This document shows, in pieces, positions 1 to 7,254 of a stretch of DNA of 64,000 bases. Numbering within the stretch: position 1 is the first letter of the stretch; every line of letters starts with the position of its first letter. The stretch lies in NCBI GenBank assembly GCA_046350655.1, contig JAXMAB010000004.1, positions 868,001-932,000 of the forward strand, given 5' to 3'. The stretch comes from JAEUHO01 sp046350655 (GTDB taxonomy: Bacteria; Planctomycetota; PLA2; JAEUHO01). Position numbers and translations under genes: made by a program. The notes beneath the pieces are model-generated. The model ran no database searches. It was not told the DNA's origin and saw only the letters and a list, made by a program, of their open reading frames with translations.

Positions 1-242
1 GGCCCAGCGCGAAGTCGCTGCTGCCTCGAAATCCGTGCGCCCTCAAGAAGTAGGAGGAGCCGCCCACTCGACCATTGCGAGGCATCCAGATACTGAACGC
101 CCTCGATGGCTTCTTGGATCGCATGGGACAACTCGGGGTCCCGGGGTCCCACATGCCGAGCGATATCCTCCAGCACATTGTCGAAAACCCAGCCGGGCGT
201 CGCCCAGGCATTCCCCACGCTGATTCTGACCGATCCTGACAT
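1..242 (-). CDS. Immunity-like protein, 3' end beyond window
   Basis: An open frame starts at ATG 242 and runs off the left edge (at least 80 codons), beginning MSGSVRISVGNAWATPGWVF. It starts three bases after the stop of a toxin-tip remnant, and an AAGGAAGG ribosome binding site lies just inside that remnant. I do not recognise the family. Its position directly behind a short remnant ending in a stop, in an array where the next cassette holds a SUKH immunity gene, suggests it is the immunity partner of the lost toxin. The composition is much less G+C-rich than the chromosome to its right. The immunity role is inferred from position only. Confidence 0.5.
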   Translation of the reverse strand, partial: MSGSVRISVGNAWATPGWVFDNVLEDIARHVGPRDPELSHAIQEAIEGVQYLDASQWSSGRLLLLLEGARISRQQRLRAG

Positions 243-245
243 TGT

Positions 246-382
246 CTACCTTCCTTGAATCGTAATGGTCCTGGGTTGGGCGGCGAGCAGTGACACTACC
301 GTGCGTTCGACCTGCGACACCTCCGCTGGTGTAAGACGCCGTACGTCCACCACGAACTCATGCACGCCGGCCTTATTCGGTG
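246..382 (-). pseudogene. C-terminal remnant of a toxin tip (cassette 1)
   Basis: The frame ending at TAG 246-248 reads as protein only downstream of the conserved spacer, about the last 40 residues, ending QPRTITIQGR. Upstream it runs into repeat copy 1, where it no longer looks like coding sequence. It is followed after three bases by the ATG of the immunity-like gene at 242. I read it as the displaced tail of a polymorphic toxin whose body was replaced by the spacer. No toxin family can be assigned to so short a piece. Confidence 0.45.
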
Positions 383-752
383 TGTCCCTCACGAAAGGAC
401 CTGCGCGAGGAAGTCCGAGATCGGTGGAGAAGCGCGCCCTGACTTGAACTCGAGGATACCGCGCCCGACCGGCGCGCGCGTGACGGCGCCACGCCATGGA
501 GGGGCACAACCTCGGCGGCGTCGATCGTCGGCGGCTCTGGTCGGCACGCCCGACGAAGTGTGAGGAACCCGGGTGTTGGTCGGGCCGCGGCCTGCGCCAT
601 ACGCCCATCATGCCGATGGGCGCGCGGCGGGGCCGGCCGCCGGATCCGTCGGCGGGCGGGCCGCTCGTCCGCGGAGGCTCCGTCGCGGCTTGACCGACTG
701 CGGAGAGGGCTCATTAGTTCAGAACTGTCTTGCTCCGGGGAGGACAGGGAGG
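383..752. repeat. Inter-cassette spacer repeat, copy 1
   Basis: About 370 bases align almost end to end with 1251-1634. The most conserved blocks are CTGTCTTGCTCCGGGGAGGA near the right end and CTCACGAAAGGACCTGCGCG near the left end. The right border lies a few bases from the stop of the SUKH gene (758-760) and the left border marks where the toxin-tip remnant becomes coding. On the minus strand it holds a short conserved frame, RAPVGRGILEFK, ending at a TGA that is also present in the other copies. No convincing gene lies inside. Confidence 0.8.
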
Positions 753-757
753 GCCTG

Positions 758-1159
758 TTAGAGAGGCTCGAGCATCGCCATGAAGGCGTCCACTGATGCT
801 GCGATGGACGTCACTCCATCGAGACCCCATCGATCGTGATCCCAGAAGAGCACGTGCCCGTCATCAAGCGATAGGCAGACTAGGTTCCCTCCCTCAGCTT
901 CGCCGATCGGAACGACTCCCGGTCCGAACTCTGATCGCATCGTTCGTGCGCGATCTAGCGCGGCCGCCGCTCCGAACATCCTTCTCAATGATCCGGCCTT
1001 TCTCGGTCGAACGTCGAATCTGTTGGGTGCGGGGACGAGGCCATTGTGTCTACGCAGGAATCGAGCGTAGGAGTCGGGGAGACCTCCGACTCCCGTTTCG
1101 AGGAGCTTCAGCTCGGTCTCAGTGGCTCCGGGGCTTGCTGATTCGATCGAGACTGCCAT
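758..1159 (-). CDS. SMI1/KNR4 (SUKH) family immunity protein
   Basis: A 133-residue protein with the SUKH-1 pattern: an amphipathic N-terminal helix leading to LPDSYARFLRRHNG, a central hydrophobic strand pair, then VVPIGEAEGGNLVCLSLDDG and FWDHD, closing with a helix typical of the family. SUKH proteins bind and neutralise nuclease and other toxins of bacterial polymorphic toxin systems in the cytoplasm. The ATG is two bases after the TGA of a remnant carrying the end of an HNH-type nuclease tip, the expected toxin partner. The gene ends against spacer repeat copy 1. The family call is firm; the identity of the lost toxin is inferred. Confidence 0.85.
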   Translation of the reverse strand: MAVSIESASPGATETELKLLETGVGGLPDSYARFLRRHNGLVPAPNRFDVRPRKAGSLRRMFGAAAALDRARTMRSEFGPGVVPIGEAEGGNLVCLSLDDGHVLFWDHDRWGLDGVTSIAASVDAFMAMLEPL

Positions 1160-1162
1160 ATC

Positions 1163-1252
1163 TCACTTGGCTCCGTTCTCTTCGAGGTGCTCGAGGACCG
1201 CGGCCCCTCCGGTGTGTCGGTTCGCGTCATGAAACCCGCTTGGGACTGTATC
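1163..1252 (-). pseudogene. C-terminal remnant of an HNH-type nuclease toxin tip
   Basis: The frame ending at TGA 1163-1165 encodes a tail reading VPSGFHDANRHTGGAAVLEH. It resembles the end of WHH-type HNH nuclease toxins, where the core is followed by 'LVP..(L/F)H..(V/N)RHTGG'. The catalytic WHH part is absent: the sequence joins the conserved spacer just upstream of VPSGFHD. The stop precedes the SUKH ATG by two bases, keeping toxin-immunity order and spacing. It is therefore a toxin gene truncated by recombination at the spacer, with its immunity gene retained. The motif call rests on a short segment. Confidence 0.55.
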
Positions 1253-1634
1253 CCTCACGAAGGGACCGGCGCGAGGAGGTCGGCGATCGGTGGAGGGACG
1301 AACACTCACTTGAAGTCCAGGATACTTGAAGTCCAGGATACCGTGCCCGACCCGCGCGCGCGGCGGCGCCACGCCGTGGCGGGGCACACCCTCGGCAGTG
1401 TCGATCGTTGGCGGGTCTGGTCGGTACGCCCGACGTGCCGGGCGCGGAACCCGAGTGTCGATCGGGCCGCGGCGTGCGTCACACGGCCATCGTGCCGTCG
1501 GGCGCGCAGCGGGGCCGGCTGCCGGATGCCTCTGCGGGCGGGCCGCTCGTCCGCGGAGGTTCAGTCGCAGCGTGACCTACTCCGGAGGAGTCTCATCAAC
1601 GCAGAACTGTCTTGCTCCGGGGAGGACAGGGCAG
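1251..1634. repeat. Inter-cassette spacer repeat, copy 2
   Basis: Second copy of the spacer seen at 383-752, roughly 80% identical by eye over its right half. It differs by a 16-base tandem duplication (ACTTGAAGTCCAGGAT twice, about 1311-1342). It lies exactly between the stop of the DUF6572 gene (1646) and the nuclease-tip remnant, so its borders coincide with cassette borders. The minus strand again carries a VGHGILDFK-like peptide and the shared TGA. No full gene is seen inside. Confidence 0.8.
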
Positions 1635-1645
1635 GGGCTCCGGAC

Positions 1646-1978
1646 CTAGGCTGAATCGAGCGCGACCATGCCAACTCGTAGCCCCAGCGGCTCAACCGTC
1701 GCTCTTGCCACGTCGAACACCCGCGCGATGACCGGCGGTGGATCCTGAAGGTAGCGCAACTCAATTCCTACACGCCCAGCGCTCGCCTTCGGGTTGTCGC
1801 GTGCGAATCTCCCGCTCAGGACATACGCAATGTACGCCTCCAGTTTCTGCGCGACGAGTTCCGCCTCAGATCGACTGCCGTTCCACGGCAAGCGCTGAAG
1901 AATGACGACAACCGACGCGCCGTCGATGGGGTTCACGCCGATCAGGTCGACTACCGTCGGGTCGCTGACACTCGCCAT
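1646..1978 (-). CDS. DUF6572 domain protein, candidate immunity protein
   Basis: A 110-residue protein opening with VDLIGVNPIDGASVVVILQR and continuing with an LPW motif, EAELVAQKLEAYIAYV and SGR. This matches the DUF6572 pattern (VDLIGxDxxxxxVxLxxxxxLPW, then 'LQEKLNxYLxFxxSG'). Such small proteins often sit in toxin/immunity loci, and this one lies between an unassigned 252-residue gene and a spacer repeat. Its ATG follows the TAG of that upstream gene with no gap, so the two are probably translated together. A role in immunity is inferred from context. Confidence 0.65.
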   Translation of the reverse strand: MASVSDPTVVDLIGVNPIDGASVVVILQRLPWNGSRSEAELVAQKLEAYIAYVLSGRFARDNPKASAGRVGIELRYLQDPPPVIARVFDVARATVEPLGLRVGMVALDSA

Positions 1979-2737
1979 CTATGCACCTCCGTGGTCGGAC
2001 TTGCTTGCGCCGGACCCTGAGCGGGGTCGCCGCGTACGAATGGGAGGGGGGGACAACTGCGAGGTATCCCCGAGTCCCCAGTCCTCGGGCACTGTCGTGC
2101 GTAGCCGATCGAGGTACTCACCCAGGGTGACGCTGGATCCGCGGAAGAACGCACTGGCCCTCGCCGCCGCTGGAACGGACTCAATCAGGCGATCCCACCC
2201 CGTCGCAGTCATGGGGCTGCGAAGTAGCCAGTCGCCCGTGACGAGGGTCTCAGTGAGCGCTGCCCAATTGCGTCTGAGCCCACGGCAGAACCTCAACCAG
2301 TCCGAAAGCGACGCCACGGAGTCGGACCAACTGAGCACGACGTTGTTGAAGTACGAGAAGAACCACTCCAGCCTGGCTTCGACATCCATGCTGACACCGA
2401 CAGGGAACAGTTGGGTGTCCGCGATGGAGTCGACACCTAGTTGGTTGATCACCTCAAAGAAGTCACCAGCGAACCCAATGGCACCAGATTCCTCCGACTC
2501 CGCTTGGAGCACGCGGCGTATCGCCAGAGTAACGTCCCAACGACGGACGTTGATCCAGACGCCGTACGACGTCGGGCCACCGGATGTGCGCTGGAAGCTG
2601 AGGGAAATCCTCAAGCCCAACGAGGGTTGATACGTCCACCCGATGTCAGGCCAGTTCGAGAAGATCACCTGTCGAGCGCTCAGGGCAGACGATGCATGCG
2701 CGATCAGGCGGGCTTGCACTTCACGACGGGTTGCCAT
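1979..2737 (-). CDS. Unassigned protein of the toxin/immunity array
   Basis: A 252-residue protein that I do not recognise. It is soluble, rich in Trp and aromatic residues (for example LEWFFSYFNNVVLSWSD), and ends in a disordered Arg/Ser/Pro-rich tail. The ATG at 2737 lies about ten bases beyond the border of spacer copy 3, so this is the first gene of its cassette, and it runs directly into the DUF6572 gene. Codon use is far less G/C-biased than in the genes to the right: 2401-2460 is 32/60 G+C by hand count. It could be a toxin or a second immunity protein. Confidence 0.6.
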   Translation of the reverse strand: MATRREVQARLIAHASSALSARQVIFSNWPDIGWTYQPSLGLRISLSFQRTSGGPTSYGVWINVRRWDVTLAIRRVLQAESEESGAIGFAGDFFEVINQLGVDSIADTQLFPVGVSMDVEARLEWFFSYFNNVVLSWSDSVASLSDWLRFCRGLRRNWAALTETLVTGDWLLRSPMTATGWDRLIESVPAAARASAFFRGSSVTLGEYLDRLRTTVPEDWGLGDTSQLSPPPIRTRRPRSGSGASKSDHGGA

Positions 2738-2745
2738 GGGACTAC

Positions 2746-2866
2746 AGCCGTCACGAGAAGACCTGCGCGATCAAGGCGGAGTTTGGTCGAGTCCAGCACT
2801 CTGACCTGAAGTCCAGCATACCGCGCTCGACCCGCGCGCGCTTGACCGCGCTGTGGGGCGCCAAGA
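2746..2866. repeat. Inter-cassette spacer repeat, partial copy 3
   Basis: About 120 bases match the left third of spacer copies 1 and 2, including GACCTGAAGTCCAGCATACC and the CGACCCGCGCGCGC block. The minus strand carries RARVERGMLDFR and the shared terminal TCGTGA. The rest of the spacer is missing, and the sequence passes into typical high-G+C DNA within a few bases. This marks the right boundary of the toxin/immunity island. Confidence 0.7.
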
Positions 2867-2940
2867 GGGCCTTCTGCTTCGGGAGAGGCGCGAGGCCGGG
2901 CGGCCCGTCGTCGGCGGGGGCGCCGGGGCGACCCCCGCGC

Positions 2941-4440
2941 CTACTTCGGCGGCTTCGGGGCGAGCGCCGCGCGGAGCACCTCGAGGGCGCGCTCGAGCGC
3001 GGGGTCGCCCGGGCCCGTGGCCTCGACGACGACCTTCGGCGCGACGCCCTTCCCCTCGAGGGACTCGCCGTTCGCGCGCTGGTTCTGCCAGCGGGGCAAC
3101 CAGACGTCGATGCCGTGGGGCAGGGGAACCGGCGCCGGGTTGGCGCTCGATCCGCGCGTCGGACGGCCGACGGTCGTCACGGTCGGGAGCACCTCGAGCA
3201 TCTGCGCGAGGCCCTCGCCGCTGCTGACGCACGCGGGCCCCAGGAGCACGACGACGGACCCCGCGAACCGGTCGGCCTCCGTCGCCGGCGCGAGCACCGC
3301 GTCGCCCCACGGCGCGAAGTCGTCGGCCGCGGGCCCGTTGCGCACGCGCCGTCGCGCGTAGACCACGGGCGCCGTCGCGTACGGGGCCGCGAGCCGCCCC
3401 GCCGTCGTCTCGTTGCCGCCGGTGCACGGCCGCAGGTCGAGCACCACGGCCGACGCGCCCGCCCGCACGCGGTCGTGGGCGGCGACGAGGGCGTCGGCGT
3501 CGGCGCCCGGCGACGGGAGCGCCCCGATCGCGAGGTACGCGATGCCGCCCTCGAGCCGCCCGGCGATCGCGATGCGGCCCACCTGCGCGCGGTCCGCGAG
3601 CCGCGCGAAGGTCGCCTTCGCGTCGAACCCGCTCTCGATCGCCGGGCTGTAGGGTGCGACGCGCGCGGCGCCGGGCCGGTCGATCCAGACGTGTACGTCC
3701 CGCAGGGGCGCGAGGAACGCCGCGAGCACCCCCGCGAACGCCGCCGCGTCGTCCGCCGCCGCGACGGCCCGCGCGCGGAACGCCGCCGCGTGCGCGGCCC
3801 AGTCCACGCCCCGCTCCGCGAAGAAGGGGTACGTCCGCGCCGCGTGGGCGACCAGGGCGTCGAACGCGCCCGCGGGGTCGATCCGCTCGACGCGGACGTC
3901 GCGCACCTCGAGGCGCCCCGTGGTCGAGAGGAACGCGACGATGTCGAGGGCGGGCGTCGTCGCGCGCGCGAGGGCCTCGCACGGGGTGAACGCCTCGCGC
4001 AGGGCGCCCACGGGCCGGAGCGCGGCCATGTCGGGCCCATTGGGCCCGCGCGGCACGAGCCCGACGTAGAGGTTCTCGCGCTGCGCGCCGTCCCGCTTCA
4101 CGCCGACGGCCCGCGCCTCGCACCGCAACCGCACGACGTCGCCCGGCGCGACCGCGACGGTCTGCGCGAGCAGCCGCCAGGTGCCCGTCGCCGCGTCGCC
4201 GACGAGCGCCGCGCCGCCGCCCTCGACCGGGAGGAGGCTCGACGGCGGCCCGTCGCCGCTGCGCGCCCCGACCTCGACCCGCCACCCGACGGGCGCCCCG
4301 CCCTCCCACGCCGCGAGGTCGCCGTGCGCGAGCCCGATCGCCGTGGATCCATCGCCCGAGGCCTCGCCGCCCGCGACCCGTCCCGCGCCCGCGAGACACG
4401 CGAGCACGGCGAGCGCGAGCGACCGGGCCTCGCGTCTCAC
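2941..4440 (-). CDS. Exported S41-family (C-terminal processing) peptidase
   Basis: A 499-residue protein with a signal peptide (LALAVLACLAGAGRVAG), an N-terminal beta-rich region of about 150 residues, and a C-terminal S41 domain. The S41 part shows the tail-specific protease pattern: LRDVHVWID, RPCTGGNETTAG, then the nucleophile segment PACVSSGEGLAQML (serine near residue 406), followed by TVGRPTRGSSANP and the closing LEGKGVAPKV. No PDZ domain is obvious. It is expected to act outside the cytoplasm on peptides or proteins. The GTG start overlaps the TGA of the upstream esterase gene (GTGA), so the two are translationally coupled. The substrate is unknown. Confidence 0.8.
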   Translation of the reverse strand: MRREARSLALAVLACLAGAGRVAGGEASGDGSTAIGLAHGDLAAWEGGAPVGWRVEVGARSGDGPPSSLLPVEGGGAALVGDAATGTWRLLAQTVAVAPGDVVRLRCEARAVGVKRDGAQRENLYVGLVPRGPNGPDMAALRPVGALREAFTPCEALARATTPALDIVAFLSTTGRLEVRDVRVERIDPAGAFDALVAHAARTYPFFAERGVDWAAHAAAFRARAVAAADDAAAFAGVLAAFLAPLRDVHVWIDRPGAARVAPYSPAIESGFDAKATFARLADRAQVGRIAIAGRLEGGIAYLAIGALPSPGADADALVAAHDRVRAGASAVVLDLRPCTGGNETTAGRLAAPYATAPVVYARRRVRNGPAADDFAPWGDAVLAPATEADRFAGSVVVLLGPACVSSGEGLAQMLEVLPTVTTVGRPTRGSSANPAPVPLPHGIDVWLPRWQNQRANGESLEGKGVAPKVVVEATGPGDPALERALEVLRAALAPKPPK

Positions 4441-5201
4441 GCGTGTTTCTCGAGGTACTGGGGCAGCATCTCGCGCCACGTCATCCAGTCGTGGCGGTAG
4501 CCCTCCCAGATGTCCACGCGGTTCGGCACGCCCTTCTTCCCGAGCGCGTCCGCCACCCAGAACGACTCCCACGGCGCCTCGTAGTCGCCGTTGCCGGTCG
4601 CGAGCACGAGGAACCGCGAGCGCAGCCGCGTCAGCTGCTCGCCCTCGGGCAGGTGGGGGAGGAAGTGCAGCGGCGACGCGTAGTGGTAGTCGAGCGTGTG
4701 GGCGCCGCCCATCCACCGGCCGAAGTCGTACGTGCCGCTCATGCAGATCCCGAGCTTGAAGATCTCGGGGTGCCGGCACACCGACGCCAGCGTCTGGAAC
4801 GCGCCGAGCGACGCGCCCGCCGCGATGATCTCGACGCCCGGCTCGCCCGTGTCCAGGCGGATCGCCGGGACCAGCTCCTCCGTCACGTACGCGTCGAAGC
4901 GGTTCTGGAACCACGCCTTGTGCGCGCCCGACGCGTCGCGGTCCGTCCAGAGGCGGCCCGCCGCGCTGTCGCACGAGTAGACGCGGATGCGGCCCGCCTC
5001 GAGCAGCGACCCGAGCACCTTCATCATCAGGAAGCGCTCGCTCTCCTCCGCGTCGCCGCCGGCGGTCGGGTAGAGGAGGACGGGGGTGCCGGCGTGGCCC
5101 CACCGGCAGGCGAGGACCTCCTGGCGGAGGCGCGGCGAGTACCAGCGGGTCGAGACCTTCGGGACCAAGGGGGAGTCCTCCCGGACGGGGCCCGGGATCA
5201 T
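4437..5201 (-). CDS. Alpha/beta-hydrolase, esterase D-like
   Basis: A 254-residue cytoplasmic alpha/beta hydrolase. The nucleophile elbow reads AAGASLGAF and a C-terminal YRHDWMTWRE supplies the likely catalytic histidine. An early VLLYPTAGGDAEE strand-turn fits the oxyanion region. This is the 'esterase family protein' type related to esterase D and enterochelin esterases. It is coupled by GTGA overlap to the exported S41 peptidase. A second esterase of the same superfamily lies at 8187-9323 beside an ATP-grasp gene, so the two hydrolases probably serve one pathway. The substrate is not predictable from sequence. Confidence 0.8.
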   Translation of the reverse strand: MIPGPVREDSPLVPKVSTRWYSPRLRQEVLACRWGHAGTPVLLYPTAGGDAEESERFLMMKVLGSLLEAGRIRVYSCDSAAGRLWTDRDASGAHKAWFQNRFDAYVTEELVPAIRLDTGEPGVEIIAAGASLGAFQTLASVCRHPEIFKLGICMSGTYDFGRWMGGAHTLDYHYASPLHFLPHLPEGEQLTRLRSRFLVLATGNGDYEAPWESFWVADALGKKGVPNRVDIWEGYRHDWMTWREMLPQYLEKHA

Positions 5202-5318
5202 GCGTCAAGACGCCGCCAAGGGGAAGCCGTCCCTGCCGGCCGCCGTCGGGGTCGGCCCGCGATGGAGGGTCCGGCGGCTTCCCGGTACGGTGGGCGCGTC
5301 CCCCGTCGGAGCCCGACC

Positions 5319-5759
5319 ATGGCCGAGATCGACCGCGATGCGATCGCCGCGCGTGCCTACGCGCTCTACGTCCGAGGGGGCCGCCGGCCCGGCCGCGCGC
5401 TCGAGGACTGGCTCGAGGCCGAGCGGCAGCTGAAGGCGGAGTCGGCCGCCGCCCCCGTGGCGGCCACCGCCCCGGCCGCGAAGACGCTCGTGCCGGGCGC
5501 GCCGGTCCCGTCGCACAAGCCCGCGCCGGTCGCGCCGCCGCCCTCCGCGCCGGCCGTCCCGGCCGCGCACGCCGAGGCCGCCAAGGCGACCGCCCCGAAG
5601 CCCGCTCCGGCTCCGGCGGCCAAGCCCGCGCCCGCTCCGGCGCCGAAGCCCGCCGCGGCGCCCGCCCCGAAGCCGGCGCCCGCGCCCGCCGCGAAGCCGG
5701 CGTCCGGCGGGAACGGCGGCGGCAAGCCGCCGAAGGGAAAGCACGGCAAGAAGCGCTGA
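5319..5759 (+). CDS. DUF2934 protein with Ala/Pro/Lys-rich tail
   Basis: A 146-residue protein. Residues 3-38 (DRDAIAARAYALYVRGGRR followed by EDWLEAERQL) match the short DUF2934 helical domain. The remainder is low-complexity Ala/Pro/Lys with repeated APAPKPA-like units and ends in GKHGKKR, resembling histone H1-like or PAKK tails that bind nucleic acid. It has no signal peptide or membrane segment. It is convergent with the ATP-grasp gene and divergent from the esterase. DUF2934 function is unknown; nucleic-acid binding is inferred from the basic tail. Confidence 0.75.
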   Translation: MAEIDRDAIAARAYALYVRGGRRPGRALEDWLEAERQLKAESAAAPVAATAPAAKTLVPGAPVPSHKPAPVAPPPSAPAVPAAHAEAAKATAPKPAPAPAAKPAPAPAPKPAAAPAPKPAPAPAAKPASGGNGGGKPPKGKHGKKR

Positions 5760-5975
5760 CGCGGGGCCCGGGACCGCGAGGCCCGGTCGCCGCTTCCGGG
5801 ACCGCGAGGCCCGGTCGCCGTTTTCGCGAGCGCGAGGCGCGGTCCGTGCCGGACCGCGCGGGGGCCGGGCCCGCGGACCTCGCGGCCCGCGGGCCACGAG
5901 GTCCGGTGTCGGCCACCGGGCCTCGCGGTCCCGGGAGATCGACCGGTGCCCGAGCCTTCGCTCGGCCGGCGTCGC
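5760..5975. repeat. Cluster of the dispersed palindromic element
   Basis: This 216-base convergent intergenic stretch holds two perfect copies of GGGACCGCGAGGCCCGGTC (5770-5788 and 5798-5816), a degenerate copy near 5828-5844 and an inverted copy at 5915-5932 (ACCGGGCCTCGCGGTCCC). Facing copies could pair into a larger hairpin and end transcription from both sides. No gene is seen. The same element recurs across the window. Confidence 0.8.
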
Positions 5976-7199
5976 CTACGCCTGCGCGCGGACGCGGACG
6001 GTGCGGCCGATGTCGTCGAGGATCGCGTGGCAGGCGTCGTAGTCGGGGTGACGGACGCGCATCCACGCGTTGGCCATGTAGCCCGCCTCGACCGGCTGCG
6101 TCGGGGTGCCCGGGGGCGGGAAGTGGCCGTCGATGATGGCGGGGCCGTACTTCTTGTAGACCTCCTCGACGCCTTCGTAGCCGACGATGCGGCCGTCGCG
6201 GTCGGGGCGCAGCGCGATCATGCCCGCGGTGAAGCGGCGCGACGGCGGCGTGAACGGGCGGCCGTGGACGATCGCGTGGGCCCACTCGCGGTAGAGGTCG
6301 AAGTCGTTGGCGGCGCAGTAGAGGTCCCAGACGCCGACGCCGGGCGGGCGGCAGCCGATCTCGCTGAACTTGAGCCCCTTGGGGCCGTAGAACCACTCCA
6401 TGTGGGTGGCGCTCGTGCCGATGCCGAGCCCGGTGATGACGTTCTGGCCCATCACCTTGAGCTCGCTGTAGCCGGGCGCGTCGACGCGGTTCGTCGTGAG
6501 GATCTGGGGGGAGATCCAGCGGGTGCGCATGGCCTCGAGCACGCCGGGGTAGTAGTGCGAGACGAACTCGTGGACGACCTTGCCGCCGATGGAGAGGGTG
6601 TCGTAGAAGCCCTCGTGGCCCTCGATGAACTCCTCGACGGCGACGGAGCCGCCGTGGGCGAAGTCGGTGGCGGCGATGGCGCGCTCGAGGGCGGCGTCGT
6701 CGTCGACGCGGACGGTGCCGGAGGCGCCGGCGGCGCTGCGCGGCTTGACGATGAGGGGGTAGCCGACCTCCTTCGCGAAGCGGCGGACGGTGGCGGCGTC
6801 GTCGGCGCCGGTCGAGCGGGCGGTCGGGACGCCGGCCGCGCGGAGGACGTCCTTCATGGCGGGCTTGTCGCGGCAGAGCCAGGCCGTCTTGACGGTGGTG
6901 CCGGGGATGGTGCAGGCCTCGCGGACCTTCGCGACCGGGAGGATGTGGGCCTCGATGGTGCACTCGAGGCGGTCCACCCACTCGCGGCGCTGGATGCGGC
7001 GGACGGCCTCGGTCATGGCGGCCTCGTCCACGACGGAGCGGACCTGCTCGTAGGCGTGGAGCCAGCCGCGGAGCTGGTCGCCCAGCGCCTCGACGGGGGC
7101 CTCCCCGATCCCGGTGACCTTGGCGCCGACCTCGGCGAGCGCCCGGACGAAGTTCCGCTGGTAGGCGGGGAAACGCGGCTCGACGAAGATCACGTGCAC
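5976..7199 (-). CDS. ATP-grasp carboxylate-amine ligase (HMEWF family)
   Basis: A 407-residue ATP-grasp enzyme expected to join a carboxylate to an amine through an acyl-phosphate. Visible parts are an N-terminal pre-ATP-grasp domain (HVIFVEPRFPAYQRNFVRAL), DKPAMKDVLRAAGVPTA, the ATP-binding strand VGYPLIVKPRSAAGASGT, the adenine-clamp region VEEFIEGHEGFYD, and the metal-binding LKFSEIGCRPPGVG. It shares HMEWF with the ligases at 31961 and 33209. The GTG start at 7199 has GGAGGG eight bases upstream, inside a palindrome shared with the divergent S51-like gene. The amino acid substrate is unknown. Confidence 0.85.
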   Translation of the reverse strand: MHVIFVEPRFPAYQRNFVRALAEVGAKVTGIGEAPVEALGDQLRGWLHAYEQVRSVVDEAAMTEAVRRIQRREWVDRLECTIEAHILPVAKVREACTIPGTTVKTAWLCRDKPAMKDVLRAAGVPTARSTGADDAATVRRFAKEVGYPLIVKPRSAAGASGTVRVDDDAALERAIAATDFAHGGSVAVEEFIEGHEGFYDTLSIGGKVVHEFVSHYYPGVLEAMRTRWISPQILTTNRVDAPGYSELKVMGQNVITGLGIGTSATHMEWFYGPKGLKFSEIGCRPPGVGVWDLYCAANDFDLYREWAHAIVHGRPFTPPSRRFTAGMIALRPDRDGRIVGYEGVEEVYKKYGPAIIDGHFPPPGTPTQPVEAGYMANAWMRVRHPDYDACHAILDDIGRTVRVRAQA

Positions 7200-7207
7200 G
7201 GCGGGGG

Positions 7208-7240
7208 CCCTCCGTCCCCGTGTCCGCTTCGGACGGAGGG
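7208..7240. promoter_or_regulatory. Perfect palindrome between divergent genes
   Basis: The arms CCCTCCGTCC (7208-7217) and GGACGGAGGG (7231-7240) are perfect over ten bases with a 13-base loop, and fill most of the 55-base gap between two divergent genes. Each arm contains the GGAGGG ribosome binding site of the gene it faces: eight bases from GTG 7199 and 14 from ATG 7255. It could be an operator, or an RNA hairpin that hides both initiation regions. Confidence 0.6.
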
Positions 7241-7254
7241 GATCGGCCCATAGG

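Noticed and set aside
383..757. Several 60-120 codon frames on both strands within spacer copy 1
   Set aside because: The corresponding frames are not preserved in copy 2, apart from the short peptide noted separately, so they are not independent genes.
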